Assembly: GCF_039839785.1 (NCBI RefSeq)
Contig: NZ_JBDOQT010000001.1
Location: 2,294,001 to 2,358,000 of the forward strand
Source of the DNA: Pelagibius sp. CAU 1746
GTDB lineage: Bacteria > Pseudomonadota > Alphaproteobacteria > Kiloniellales > Kiloniellaceae
Direction: 5' to 3'
DNA: 64,000 nucleotides
Of this stretch, positions 34,260 to 43,382 are shown piece after piece. Made by a program: the position numbers and the translations under genes. The notes beneath the pieces are model-generated. The model was not told the DNA's origin. It worked only from the letters and a program-made list of their open reading frames with translations, and ran no database searches. The first letter of the stretch is position 1. Each line of letters opens with the position of its first letter.

Positions 34260-34997
34260 ATGACTAAAGAGGACCGAGACGGCGGCAAGGCCTTCCTCTC
34301 CCGCTGGTCGCAGCGCAAGCGGGAAGCGGCCGAGGCCGAATTGGCGCAGGACGGCACGAAGCCCGGCGACGCTCCGGCGGACCTCGCCGCGGCGGGACAG
34401 GAGGCCCTGCCGGAGGAGGGCCGGGCTCCGATCGAGCCGGCTGACCTGCCCGATATCGACAGTCTGGACGCCGAGTCCGATTTCACGGTCTTCCTGCAGG
34501 ACGGCGTCCCGGACGCTTTGCGCCGGCGCGCGTTGCGCAAGCTGTGGCGCCTGGACCCTGTGTTCGGTCATCTCGATGGCCTCAACGACTACGATCTGGA
34601 CTATACCGATGCCGCGACCGTAGTGGCGGGGCTGAAGACCATTTATCAGGTCGGCAAGGGCATGGTGCTGGGCGAGGACGAGGAAGAGGCGGAGAAGGCG
34701 GAGGAGCGGGCCGTGGAGGCGACAGCCGGCACGGCGCCGGCGCCGGCCGGGGCTTCTGGCGCCGAGGAGTCCGGCGACGCGGCCGCGGGAGATCCCGGCG
34801 CGGCATCGGACTTGTCCGAACCCCAAGGTGGAGAGGGCGCGCCGCCGGAGGTTGGCGGCGGCGCGGGCTCCCTTGGCCAGAAGGCGCGCAACCCCGGCGA
34901 ACCGCTGGCGGCGGCCGCCCCGGCACGGCGGCACGGGGGCGCGCGTGCGCCGCAGCGCTCCGCCTCCCAGCGCCGCTGGGGCGAGCCGACCCGCTAG
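34260..34997 (+). CDS. DUF3306 protein, formate dehydrogenase accessory
   Basis: A 245-residue cytoplasmic protein. The conserved N-terminal half contains FLSRWSQRKREA, DIDSLDAESDFTVFLQDGVPD and LRKLWRLDPVFGHLDGLNDYDLDY, the DUF3306 signature. The C-terminal half (from ~140) is Ala/Glu/Gly-rich and probably disordered. Found with DUF3305 and formate dehydrogenase genes; role unproven. Confidence 0.88.
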   Translation: MTKEDRDGGKAFLSRWSQRKREAAEAELAQDGTKPGDAPADLAAAGQEALPEEGRAPIEPADLPDIDSLDAESDFTVFLQDGVPDALRRRALRKLWRLDPVFGHLDGLNDYDLDYTDAATVVAGLKTIYQVGKGMVLGEDEEEAEKAEERAVEATAGTAPAPAGASGAEESGDAAAGDPGAASDLSEPQGGEGAPPEVGGGAGSLGQKARNPGEPLAAAAPARRHGGARAPQRSASQRRWGEPTR

Positions 34998-35114
34998 GCA
35001 TTCCTTCAGGTTGCTAATCTCTCCCCGCGCATTGCGTAAAGGTCGCAAGGCGGCGGGCAGAAATAGGCCTTTCCGAGCCTGCTTTGGGTTGTGCGCTGCA
35101 GCATGCGATTATGT

Positions 35115-35144
35115 TGACAGTCGCCGCGCAAAGGGGGTCTAATT
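35115..35144 (+). promoter_or_regulatory. Sigma-70-like promoter before the TorD/formate dehydrogenase genes
   Basis: TTGACA at 35115-35120 and TCTAAT at 35139-35144 with an 18-base spacer, about 140 bases before the chaperone gene in a 284-base intergenic stretch. Inferred from consensus only. Confidence 0.5.
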
Positions 35145-35281
35145 CGAAAGGTTCTAAGATAGAAACCCTGGGAAAATCAGGGATATAGAGCCGATAGAGC
35201 CAGATTCGCGGGGCTTTAGGAGTACTGATCGGTACTCGGCTTCGCAGGCCGGAGACCGGCCTCTGGCGGAAGGTTGGGAGA

Positions 35282-35896
35282 GTGTCGCGCTTGGGTAGCA
35301 TGGCGGCGCAGGTTCAGATATCGGAGGAAGACCAGTTGCGCGCCGGATGGTATGCGCTGCTGGCGCAGTTGTTGTCGCGTGAGCCGAACGAGCAACTGCT
35401 GCTGATGCTGCGTGGCCTCGAAGGCGACGACTCCGAACTGGGGCAGGGGATCAAGGCCCTGGCCGCGGCGGCCCGCGGCACCAGCATGGAAACCGCCAAG
35501 CAGGAATACTTCGACCTCTTTGTCGGCATCGGCCACGGCGAGCTTTTGCCTTATGCTTCCTACTACCTCACCGGGTTCCTGAACGAGAAGCCCCTGGCGC
35601 GGCTGCGCGGCGATATGGCCAAACTGCAGATCGCCCGCGCCGATGACGTCGCCGAGCCCGAAGACCATATCGCCGCGCTCTGCGAGATGATGGCCGGACT
35701 GATCACCGGCGGCTTCGGCGAGCCCGCCGACCTGGCGGTGCAGCGCGAATTCTTCGACACACACATCGGCTGCTGGGCGCCGCGGTTCTTCGAGGACCTG
35801 CAGGCGGCCCAGTCGGCCGTCCTCTACATGCCTGTGGGCACCATCGGCCGCCTTTTCCTGGCGGTCGAGACCCAGGCGTTCGACATGGCGGCCTAG
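35282..35896 (+). CDS. TorD/DmsD-family chaperone for formate dehydrogenase
   Basis: Cytoplasmic all-helical chaperone (204 residues) of the TorD family, which hold molybdoenzymes until cofactor insertion and guard the Tat signal. Seen are RAGWYALLAQLL, the conserved YFDLFVGIGHGELLPYASYYLTG (E-x-x-Y/L-x-x-L-F motif region) and EDHIAALCEMM. Start GTG 35282 (GGAAGG upstream) or ATG 35300; both keep the domain. It precedes the Tat peptide gene and the catalytic subunit, its presumed client. Confidence 0.88.
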   Translation: MSRLGSMAAQVQISEEDQLRAGWYALLAQLLSREPNEQLLLMLRGLEGDDSELGQGIKALAAAARGTSMETAKQEYFDLFVGIGHGELLPYASYYLTGFLNEKPLARLRGDMAKLQIARADDVAEPEDHIAALCEMMAGLITGGFGEPADLAVQREFFDTHIGCWAPRFFEDLQAAQSAVLYMPVGTIGRLFLAVETQAFDMAA

Positions 35897-36011
35897 CGCC
35901 ATCGTCCGTTGGCCGGTCGATCCGGAAAACGGGCGGAATTCGGGAGCGCAGCGGACTTCTAGGCCCGACCGCTGCAACGACAAGGTCACCACGACAAAGG
36001 AGGGTGGACCG

Positions 36012-36206
36012 TTGAGCAAGAAGGAAGAGATCAACGCGGGCCGTCGGGACTTCTTCAAGAAGGCCGGCCTTGGTGCCGGTGCCGCCGCGATTGCCGTGAC
36101 AGCGTCCCAGGCGGGCGCGGTCGAGGCCGTCTCGCCGCCGTCGAAGGGAACCGGCTACGCGGAAACCGACCACGTGCGGAAGTTCTACGAACTGGCCCGT
36201 TTCTAG
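36012..36206 (+). CDS. Formate dehydrogenase-region Tat-signal small protein
   Basis: A 64-residue protein with a twin-arginine signal (GRRDFFKKAGLGAGAAAIAV) and a short mature part ending YAETDHVRKFYELARF. This is the small Tat-target family found before formate dehydrogenase alpha genes; function unknown. The start is TTG 36012 with a strong AGGAGGG site 6-7 bases upstream. A gap of 87 bases follows. Confidence 0.85.
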   Translation: MSKKEEINAGRRDFFKKAGLGAGAAAIAVTASQAGAVEAVSPPSKGTGYAETDHVRKFYELARF

Positions 36207-36293
36207 GTCGGTTCGTCCAAAGGGCTTTCGGGGCCATGAGGAAATTTCCAAGACGGGCCCTTCCGTACCAACTCACTCTTTAGGGAGAGGTCA

Positions 36294-39161
36294 ATGCTTA
36301 CCAAAAGGACGAATGGGGTTGCGAATGGCCCCCGTTTGTCAAAGGCGGTAGCCGGCGGTGCCGGTAGCGCCATTGACCGCCGTACCTTCCTGAAACGATC
36401 CGGATTGACCGCTGGCGGTATCGCCGCGGCGTCGGTTCCGCTCGGGATGGTCAAGAAGGCCGAAGCGGCCTCAGCGGCGACAGGCAACGTGAAGATCGTC
36501 AAGTCCGTGTGCACGCATTGCTCCGTGGGCTGCACGGTCATGGCCGAAGTTCAAGACGGCGTCTGGGTCGGGCAGGAGCCCGGCTGGGACAGCCCCTTCA
36601 ACCTCGGCTCGCACTGCGCCAAGGGCGCCTCGGTGCGTGAGCACGCGCACGGCGAACGCCGCCTGAAGCATCCGACCAAGTTGGTTGACGGCAAGTGGAC
36701 CAAGATTACCTGGGAACAGGCGATCGATGAAATCGGCGACAAGATGCTGGAGATCTACCAGAGCTCCGGCCCCGATTCCGTCTACTGGCTGGGCTCCGCG
36801 AAGCACAGCAACGAGCAGGCCTATCTTTTCCGCAAGTTCTACGCTTTCTGGGGGTCGAACAACGGCGACCACCAGGCGCGTATCTGTCACTCGACCACGG
36901 TCGCGGGTGTTGCGAACACCTGGGGCTACGGCGCGATGACGAACAGCTACAACGACATCCACAACTCGCGCGCCATCTTCCAGATCGGCGGCAACCCGGC
37001 CGAAGCCCACCCCGTCGCCATGCAGCACATGCTGAAGGCCAAGGAGCAGAACAACGCGCCCTTCATCGTCTGCGACCCGCGCTTCACGCGCACCGCGGCG
37101 CATGCCGATGAATACGTGCGGTTCCGCCCCGGCACCGACGTGGCGCTGATCTGGGGTATCCTCTGGCATGTTTTCGAGAACGGCTGGGAGGACAAGGAGT
37201 TCATCCGCCAGCGCGTCTGGGGCATGGACCAGATCAAGGCCGAAGTCGCTAAGTGGACGCCCGAGGAAACCGAGCGTGTCACCGGCGTGCCGGGCTCGCA
37301 GTTGAAGCGCGTTGCGCGGACGCTGGCCAACAACCGCCCCTTCACCATCATCTGGTGCATGGGCGGCACCCAGCATACCAACGGCAACAACAACACCCGG
37401 GCCTACTGCATCCTCGGTCTCTCCCTCGGCGTGATCGGGACCAGCGGCGGCGGCACCAACATCTACCGCGGCCACGACAACGTTCAGGGCGCGACCGATC
37501 TGGGCGTGCTCTGCCACACCCTGCCGGGCTACTACGGTCTTTCGGCCGGCGCCTGGAAGCATTGGTCGCGGGTCTGGGATATCGACTACGAGTGGCTGCA
37601 GGGCCGTTTCGTCAGCAAGGACTTCATGGAGAAGGCCGGCGTGCCGGTGTCGCGCTGGTTCGACCTTGCCTTGGAGGCGAAGGAAAACATCGACCAGCCG
37701 GACAACCTCCGGGCCATGGTCTTCTGGGGGCACGCGGCGAACTCGCAGACCCGTCTGCCCGACATGAAGAAGGCGATGGAGAAGCTGGACCTCCTGGTCA
37801 TCGTCGACCCCTATCCGACGATGGCGGCGGTGATGAACGACCGCAAGGACGGCACCTACCTGCTGCCGGCGGCCACGCAGTTCGAGACCTATGGCTCCGT
37901 GACCGCGTCCAACCGCTCGCTGCAGTGGCGCGACAAGGTCTTCGACCCGCTCTTTGAGTCCAAGGTCGACCACGAGATCATGTATCTCTTCGCCAAGAAG
38001 CTCGGTTTCGCGGACGAGATGTTCAAGAACATCAAGGTCGAGAACAATGTTCCGCTGGTCGAGGACGTGCTGCGCGAGATCAATCGCGGCATGTGGACCA
38101 TCGGCTACACCGGACAGTCGCCGGAGCGCCTGAAGACCCACATGGCGAACCAGCAGACCTTCGACAAGACCTCGTTGCAGGCCCGCGGTGGTCCTGCCGA
38201 CGGCGACTACTACGGCCTGCCGTGGCCCTGCTGGGGCACGGCGGAGATGGGTCATCCGGGCACCCCGGTCCTCTACGATCCGTCGAAGCCGGTCGCCGAG
38301 GGCGGTCTCTGCTTCCGCGCGCGTTTCGGCGTGGAGCGCGACGGCGACAACCTTCTCGCCGAAGGGTCCTACCCGGTCGGCTCGGAGATCCAGGACGGTT
38401 ATCCCGAGTTCACCATGGCCATGCTGAAGAAGCTGGGCTGGGACAAGGATCTGACCGACGAGGAGCGTTCGTCCATCGAGGCCGTCGCCGGCGACAAGAC
38501 CAACTGGAAGATCGACCTTTCGGGCGGTATCCAGCGCGTCGCCATCAAGCACGGCTGCGCCCCCTTCGGCAATGCCAAGGCACGTACCGTGGTGTGGAAC
38601 TTCCCGGATCCGGTGCCGCTGCACCGCGAGCCGCTCTACACGCCGCGGCGCGATCTGGTGGCCGACTACCCGACCTACGACGATCGCAAGATGTATCGCT
38701 TGCCGATCCTCTACAAGTCGATCCAGGACAAGGATTTCTCGGGCGACTTCCCGACCATTCTCACGTCCGGCCGTCTGGTCGAATATGAGGGCGGCGGCGA
38801 AGAATCCCGGTCCAACCCTTGGCTGGCCGAGTTGCAGCAGGACATGTTCGTCGAGATCAACCCCGTGGACGCCAACAACAGCGGCGTGCGCGACGGCGAA
38901 ATGGTCTGGGTACACAGCCCCGAGGGCGCGAAGGTCAAGGTCAAAGCAATGGTGACCGAGCGTGTCGGGCGCGGCGTGGCATTCATGCCGTTCCACTTCG
39001 GCGGTCATTGGCAAGGTGAGGATCAGCGCCACAAGTATCCGAAGGGCGCCGATCCTTACGTACTCGGTGAAGCCAGCAACACGGCACAGACATACGGGTA
39101 TGACTCGGTGACCAACATGCAGGAAACCAAAGTCACGCTCTGCCGTGTCGAGCCGGCTTAA
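36294..39161 (+). CDS. fdhA: Formate dehydrogenase catalytic (alpha) subunit
   Basis: Molybdopterin enzyme (955 residues) that oxidises formate to CO2 in the periplasm. A Tat signal is seen at residues 29-37 (RRTFLKRSG). The N-terminal 4Fe-4S motif has Cys73, Cys76, Cys80 and Cys108. The molybdenum/tungsten ligand is Cys198 in RICHSTTVAGV (TGT codon, so not selenocysteine), followed by the proton-transfer His199. The C-terminal MGD-binding domain ends normally. It is expected to form a three-subunit complex with the Fe-S and cytochrome b subunits encoded downstream. Confidence 0.95.
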   Translation: MLTKRTNGVANGPRLSKAVAGGAGSAIDRRTFLKRSGLTAGGIAAASVPLGMVKKAEAASAATGNVKIVKSVCTHCSVGCTVMAEVQDGVWVGQEPGWDSPFNLGSHCAKGASVREHAHGERRLKHPTKLVDGKWTKITWEQAIDEIGDKMLEIYQSSGPDSVYWLGSAKHSNEQAYLFRKFYAFWGSNNGDHQARICHSTTVAGVANTWGYGAMTNSYNDIHNSRAIFQIGGNPAEAHPVAMQHMLKAKEQNNAPFIVCDPRFTRTAAHADEYVRFRPGTDVALIWGILWHVFENGWEDKEFIRQRVWGMDQIKAEVAKWTPEETERVTGVPGSQLKRVARTLANNRPFTIIWCMGGTQHTNGNNNTRAYCILGLSLGVIGTSGGGTNIYRGHDNVQGATDLGVLCHTLPGYYGLSAGAWKHWSRVWDIDYEWLQGRFVSKDFMEKAGVPVSRWFDLALEAKENIDQPDNLRAMVFWGHAANSQTRLPDMKKAMEKLDLLVIVDPYPTMAAVMNDRKDGTYLLPAATQFETYGSVTASNRSLQWRDKVFDPLFESKVDHEIMYLFAKKLGFADEMFKNIKVENNVPLVEDVLREINRGMWTIGYTGQSPERLKTHMANQQTFDKTSLQARGGPADGDYYGLPWPCWGTAEMGHPGTPVLYDPSKPVAEGGLCFRARFGVERDGDNLLAEGSYPVGSEIQDGYPEFTMAMLKKLGWDKDLTDEERSSIEAVAGDKTNWKIDLSGGIQRVAIKHGCAPFGNAKARTVVWNFPDPVPLHREPLYTPRRDLVADYPTYDDRKMYRLPILYKSIQDKDFSGDFPTILTSGRLVEYEGGGEESRSNPWLAELQQDMFVEINPVDANNSGVRDGEMVWVHSPEGAKVKVKAMVTERVGRGVAFMPFHFGGHWQGEDQRHKYPKGADPYVLGEASNTAQTYGYDSVTNMQETKVTLCRVEPA

Positions 39162-39176
39162 GGGAGGAGTTGAATC

Positions 39177-39773
39177 ATGGCACGAATGAAATTCCTCTGC
39201 GACGCCGAGCGTTGCATCGAGTGCAATGCCTGCGTCACGGCGTGCAAGAACGAGCATGAGGTGCCTTGGGGCGTGAACCGGCGCCGGGTGGTGACCATCA
39301 ATGATGGCAAGCCCGGTGAGCGGTCCATCTCCGTGGCCTGCATGCACTGTTCCGACGCGCCCTGCATGGCCGTCTGCCCGGTGGACTGCTTCTACCAGAC
39401 CGAAGACGGTGTGGTGCTGCACTCCAAGGATCTCTGCATCGGCTGCGGCTACTGCTTCTACGCCTGTCCTTTCGGCGCGCCGCAGTATCCGCAGGCCGGC
39501 AACTTCGGCAGCCGCGGTAAGATGGACAAGTGCACCTTCTGCTCCGGCGGTCCCGAGGAGGACAACTCCGCGGCCGAGTTCCAGAAGTACGGGCGCAACC
39601 GTCTGGCCGAGGGCAAGCTGCCGCTTTGCGCGGAGATGTGCTCGACCAAGGCCCTGCTCGCCGGCGACGGCGATGTGGTGTCCGACATCTACCGCGAGCG
39701 CGTCGTCGCCCGCGGGTTCGGGTCGGGCGCCTGGGGCTGGGGGACGGCCTACGACCAGAAATCGGGCTCTTGA
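39177..39773 (+). CDS. fdhB: Formate dehydrogenase iron-sulfur (beta) subunit
   Basis: Electron-transfer subunit (198 residues) with four 4Fe-4S cysteine groups: the first in [15 protein letters not shown] (Cys13, 16, 19, 23), then [25 protein letters not shown] and CTFCSGG. It lacks the C-terminal membrane anchor of the E. coli FdnH type. It carries electrons from the catalytic subunit to the cytochrome b. The gap to the alpha gene is 15 bases, with GGGAGGAG as ribosome-binding site. Confidence 0.95.
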   Translation: MARMKFLCDAERCIECNACVTACKNEHEVPWGVNRRRVVTINDGKPGERSISVACMHCSDAPCMAVCPVDCFYQTEDGVVLHSKDLCIGCGYCFYACPFGAPQYPQAGNFGSRGKMDKCTFCSGGPEEDNSAAEFQKYGRNRLAEGKLPLCAEMCSTKALLAGDGDVVSDIYRERVVARGFGSGAWGWGTAYDQKSGS

Positions 39774-39825
39774 GCCCGATTCGGTCGGAGTAATCGGGAG
39801 CGATCCTGCGCCCCGATATGGAATG

Positions 39826-39848
39826 GGGGCGGCGCTTGGCGCCGCCCC
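39826..39848 (+). terminator. Hairpin after fdhB
   Basis: GGGGCGGCGC / GCGCCGCCCC stem of 10 bp with a 3-base loop, then TCTTTCCCCTT. It is placed between fdhB and the small lipoprotein gene, so may attenuate rather than end the operon. Confidence 0.65.
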
Positions 39849-39935
39849 TCTTTCCCCTTGGGGTCTGGAGTCCGTAAGGAAATATTAACCATGACCCGTT
39901 TGTTCTTGTTGCCTCGATTGGAGGTAGAAATCCCG

Positions 39936-40130
39936 ATGATCCTGCACAAGCTGATACCTGTCGCCGCCGGTGCTACCCTTGTCCTGGCTCTGGCGGGCTG
40001 TGACGAGTCCGAGCAGGGGCGCGTGCTGCGCTACGAGAAGGGCACCTATCTCGGCAAGGCCGACAGCGAGCTGAGCGAGGAGCGACGCGACGAACTGCGC
40101 TCCCGCGCGACGCTGCAGAGCGGCGGCTGA
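39936..40130 (+). CDS. Small lipoprotein in the formate dehydrogenase operon
   Basis: A 64-residue lipoprotein: signal peptide with lipobox LAGC (Cys21-23) and a short charged mature part (GTYLGKADSELSEERRDELRSR). I chose ATG 39936, which has GGAGGT 11 bases upstream and gives a standard lipoprotein signal; ATG 39891 would add 15 residues. Similar short lipoproteins occur in formate dehydrogenase operons of alphaproteobacteria; role unknown. Confidence 0.8.
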   Translation: MILHKLIPVAAGATLVLALAGCDESEQGRVLRYEKGTYLGKADSELSEERRDELRSRATLQSGG

Positions 40131-40199
40131 CCCGATAACGGCATCCCCTTTCATTGCTCCCAGACGATGAAGAGAAGTAGCCCGGTGAGAGGAAATACC

Positions 40200-41318
40200 A
40201 TGACCGCCTCCGTCTTGCGCACACGGCGCAATGTCTTTTCCCTTATGTTCGGCACCCTGCTGCTGCTGGCCGCCGCCGCGGCGATGTCGCTTCCTGCGAC
40301 CTCCGCCTGGGCGCAGAGCGCCGACCAGACGCCCAGTGAGAGCCCGACGGCGGGCAACGTTCCCGGTAACGTTCTGGGCAATACCGCCGACAGCGAGTTC
40401 TGGCGCGCGATCCGCCGCGGCGAGGCTGGTTCGGTTTCCATCCCCAATGCGCAGGCAGGTCAGTTGATCCAGTCGGAAGGCGACAACTGGCGCGCGGTGC
40501 GCAACGGCCCGGTGACGGTCTACGGCGCTTGGGCGATGCTTGGTATCGTCGCCGTGATCGCCGTGTTCTTTGCCGTGCGCGGGCGCATCCGGATCGATGC
40601 AGGCCCCAGCGGATCGACCATCGAGCGGTTCAACATGATCGAGCGCACGGCGCACTGGATCACCGCCATTTCCTTCATCGTCCTGGCGCTGACCGGCCTT
40701 AACATCCTCTACGGCCGCCATGTGCTGCTGCCGATCCTCGGCCCGGACATCTTCGCCGCGATCACCATCGCGGGTAAGTACGCCCACAACTTCCTGTCCT
40801 TCGCCTTCATGGTCGGCGTGGTGATGATCTTCTTCCTCTGGGTCGGGCGGAACATCCCCAAGAAGCAGGACCTGCACTGGCTGGCGGTCGGTGGCGGCCT
40901 GTTCAAGAAGGGCGTGCATCCTCCGGCAGGCAAGTTCAATGCCGGGCAGAAGCTGATCTTCTGGTCGGTCATCCTGGGGGGCGTCTCGATCAGTCTTTCC
41001 GGCGTCGCGCTGCTCTTCCCGTTCCAGTTCTCTTTCTTCGCCGGCACTTTCGAGGTGCTGAACATCTTTGGCTTCGGCCTGCCGACCGACCTGACCATGA
41101 TGCAGGAAATGCAGCTTTCGCAGCTTTGGCACGGCGTGGTGGCCTTGATTCTCATCGCCATCATCATCGGCCACATCTACATCGGGTCCCTGGGCATGGA
41201 AGGCGCCTTCGAAGCGATGGGCAGCGGCCAGGTGGACCTCAACTGGGCCAAGGAGCACCACGCCCTCTGGGTGAAGGAGGTGCGCAGCGGCCCGGAGGCG
41301 CAACAACCGGCTGAATAG
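40200..41318 (+). CDS. Formate dehydrogenase cytochrome b (gamma) subunit
   Basis: Membrane subunit (372 residues) that passes electrons from formate dehydrogenase to quinone. A signal peptide and a periplasmic linker (~30-105) come first, then the cytochrome b core: RFNMIERTAHWITAISFIVLALTGL-type first helix with a heme histidine, GKYAHNFLSFAFM, and a late LWHGVVALILIAIIIGHIYIG-type helix with two further histidines. Start ATG 40200 with GAGAGGAAA upstream. Downstream PepSY gene starts 8 bases later. Confidence 0.92.
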   Translation: MTASVLRTRRNVFSLMFGTLLLLAAAAAMSLPATSAWAQSADQTPSESPTAGNVPGNVLGNTADSEFWRAIRRGEAGSVSIPNAQAGQLIQSEGDNWRAVRNGPVTVYGAWAMLGIVAVIAVFFAVRGRIRIDAGPSGSTIERFNMIERTAHWITAISFIVLALTGLNILYGRHVLLPILGPDIFAAITIAGKYAHNFLSFAFMVGVVMIFFLWVGRNIPKKQDLHWLAVGGGLFKKGVHPPAGKFNAGQKLIFWSVILGGVSISLSGVALLFPFQFSFFAGTFEVLNIFGFGLPTDLTMMQEMQLSQLWHGVVALILIAIIIGHIYIGSLGMEGAFEAMGSGQVDLNWAKEHHALWVKEVRSGPEAQQPAE

Positions 41319-41326
41319 GGGGTTCC

Positions 41327-41668
41327 ATGATCGGGTGGTGCCGTAGTCTTTTCTTCGCGTTTGCCTGTGCCGGCGTACTGGCGGCTGTGCCCTTGCCGTC
41401 CTCCGCCGAGGCCGCGGTCAGCCAAGAGGCCGCCGCCAAGAGCATCTCCGAGGCCTATGGGGTCCAGGTCCTGAAGGTTCGCGCCGGAGAGCTGGACGGA
41501 CGCAAGGTATGGCTGTTGACGGTCATGCGGCCCGGCGGCAACAGCAACGGCGCTTTCCAGGTACATCTCCTGGCCGTTGACCAGCAGAGCGGCGAACTGG
41601 TTTCCTCCTTCAGGCACCATGCCAGCGGATACACCTTGCCGCCGCTTCCACCCGGCGGCGAAAGGTGA
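41327..41668 (+). CDS. Exported PepSY-like protein
   Basis: A 113-residue secreted protein: signal peptide (residues 1-29, ending AEAAVS) and a single PepSY-like domain with AKSISEAYGVQVLKVRAGEL, VWLLTVMRP and LLAVDQQSGEL. PepSY domains are thought to inhibit or tether. It lies 8 bases after the cytochrome b gene, clearly within the operon. Confidence 0.75.
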   Translation: MIGWCRSLFFAFACAGVLAAVPLPSSAEAAVSQEAAAKSISEAYGVQVLKVRAGELDGRKVWLLTVMRPGGNSNGAFQVHLLAVDQQSGELVSSFRHHASGYTLPPLPPGGER

Positions 41669-41789
41669 GGGCGCGGGGGCGGAGCCGGCAAGTCCGGTCG
41701 AGCCCGCGCTGCGGGGTACCGGGGTGGCGGAAAGCGAGCGGATCGCTCGCGCCATGGTCGGCCCCTGGTAAAGAAGATAGGTCAGCCCG

Positions 41790-43181
41790 TTGATCGACTG
41801 CCCTTCGAAATCGACTAAAGCGCAGCCCGCCGCCGGGCGGTGGCCGCTGTGTTTTCCTCTGCGGCTGGCTCTGGCCGCGGTTTGCCTGGCGGCGGCCTGG
41901 AGTGCCGTGCCCGCCGAGGCGGAATTACGCGGCCATGGCGGCTTCGTGAAGGGCATCGCCGTCACGCCCGACGGTCGCCGGGCGGTGTCCGCCAGTTTCG
42001 ATTACAGCGTCATCCTCTGGAATCTGGACAGTCAGGAAGCACTGGAGGTGTTGGACGACCACGACGGCGCGGTCAATGCCGTGGCGCTGCTGGAGGGTGG
42101 CCGTAAGGCGCTCTCCGCCAGCGACGACGGGACTCTCCGCCTCTGGGACCTGGAAACCAGCAAGCTGCTGCATGTCTTCACCGGCCACGCGGGCAAAGTG
42201 GCGGGGGTGGCCGTCTCGCCCGACGGCCGCCTGGCGGCCTCCGCCGGGTGGGACCGCACGGTGCGGCTGTGGGATTTGATCGGCCTGAAGCAGCTCAACT
42301 CGCTCGACGACTTCCGCAGCAACGTGAACGCTGTGGCGTTCTCGCCTGACGGTCATGGGCTGTTGGCCGGCAGCTACGATTCCGTGCTGCGCTATTACGA
42401 GTTGCCGGAGGACGGCGGCGCGCCACGGCTGCTGCGCCTTATGGAGGGCCACGACTTCGGCGTTAACGCCGTCGCCTTCCTGCCGGATGGCCGGCAGGCG
42501 CTTTCGGCCTCCGTCGATGAGACGGTGCGCCTCTGGGATCTGAGCAGCGGCGAGGAACTGGCCGTGCTGCGCGGGCACGAAGGTCCGGTTTTCGCGGTGG
42601 CGGTGTCGCCGGACGGCGGTCTGGCCGCGTCCGGGGGCGTCGATGGCACGATCAACCTTTGGAACATCGGGGAACGCCGCATCATCGCCTCGCTCTACGG
42701 CCATCGCCAGCCGGTCTGGTCGCTGACGTTCACCCCCGACGGCAAGCGACTGCTTTCCGCCGGGGCGGACGCCGTGACCCGCATCTGGGACATGGAGACC
42801 CGCAGCGAAGTCGGCGCTTCCGAGGACGTCGCGGCCTTGCCTGAAGCGGCCGCGGCGGCGGGGAAGGCCGACGGGCGCGGCGCCAAGCTGTTCCGCAAGT
42901 GCGTGGCCTGCCACACCGTTACGGCCGATGGCGGCAATCGCGCCGGGCCAACGCTGTATGGAGTCTTTGGCCGGCGCGCGGGGACCATCGAGGGTTACAA
43001 CTACTCCGATGCCCTCAGCCATAGCAGCCTTGTGTGGACCGAAGAGACCATCGACCGGCTTTTCGCCGAGGGACCTGATGCCTTCACGCCGGGCAGCAAG
43101 ATGCCGCTTCAGCGTATGCCTTCGGCAAAAGACCGCGAAGACCTGATCAGCTACCTGAAGAGCATCACCTCCGCCCAGTGA
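41790..43181 (+). CDS. WD40 beta-propeller fused to a C-terminal cytochrome c
   Basis: An exported 463-residue protein. The signal peptide (~25-45, ending VPAEAEL) is followed by about seven WD40 repeats (units ending in SVILWNL, TLRLWDL, TVRLWDL, TVRLWDL, TINLWNI, VTRIWDM; residues ~47-335). A monoheme cytochrome c domain follows (CVACH at 371-375; methionine ligand near GSKMPLQRM). Start TTG 41790, with no ATG upstream of the signal peptide. It sits in the formate dehydrogenase operon, so may take electrons from it or scaffold a periplasmic partner; inferred. Confidence 0.88.
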   Translation: MIDCPSKSTKAQPAAGRWPLCFPLRLALAAVCLAAAWSAVPAEAELRGHGGFVKGIAVTPDGRRAVSASFDYSVILWNLDSQEALEVLDDHDGAVNAVALLEGGRKALSASDDGTLRLWDLETSKLLHVFTGHAGKVAGVAVSPDGRLAASAGWDRTVRLWDLIGLKQLNSLDDFRSNVNAVAFSPDGHGLLAGSYDSVLRYYELPEDGGAPRLLRLMEGHDFGVNAVAFLPDGRQALSASVDETVRLWDLSSGEELAVLRGHEGPVFAVAVSPDGGLAASGGVDGTINLWNIGERRIIASLYGHRQPVWSLTFTPDGKRLLSAGADAVTRIWDMETRSEVGASEDVAALPEAAAAAGKADGRGAKLFRKCVACHTVTADGGNRAGPTLYGVFGRRAGTIEGYNYSDALSHSSLVWTEETIDRLFAEGPDAFTPGSKMPLQRMPSAKDREDLISYLKSITSAQ

Positions 43182-43252
43182 AGGGCGGCCCGAGGCAGGC
43201 CGCCCGCTGTGCGGGGACATCGGAGACCATCTTTGTTGAGGATTGCAGGACT

Positions 43253-43375
43253 ATGAAATCGATCATTGCGGGTGCCGTTGCGGCTATCCTGATCGCCGTT
43301 CTTGGGGCGGTGGTGCTGTCGAGCATGCCGATGAAGGCCGCGGACGTCTACTCGACCTCCAACGTCCGCCTATAG
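43253..43375 (+). CDS. Forty-residue membrane peptide ending the formate dehydrogenase operon
   Basis: A 40-residue peptide: MKSIIAGAVAAILIAVLGAV gives one membrane helix, followed by a short polar tail (SSMPMKAADVYSTSNVRL). Start ATG 43253 preceded by a purine-rich GAGGATTGCAGGACT. Tails ending in such short conserved phrases recur beside formate dehydrogenase genes in alphaproteobacteria; function unknown. Confidence 0.65.
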   Translation: MKSIIAGAVAAILIAVLGAVVLSSMPMKAADVYSTSNVRL

Positions 43376-43382
43376 CCACCGA

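Noticed and set aside
36885-36887. Selenocysteine at the active site of formate dehydrogenase
   Set aside because: The codon is TGT (Cys198), not TGA.
36471-39422. A 983-codon open frame on the minus strand
   Set aside because: Antisense shadow of the formate dehydrogenase genes, whose motifs are complete.
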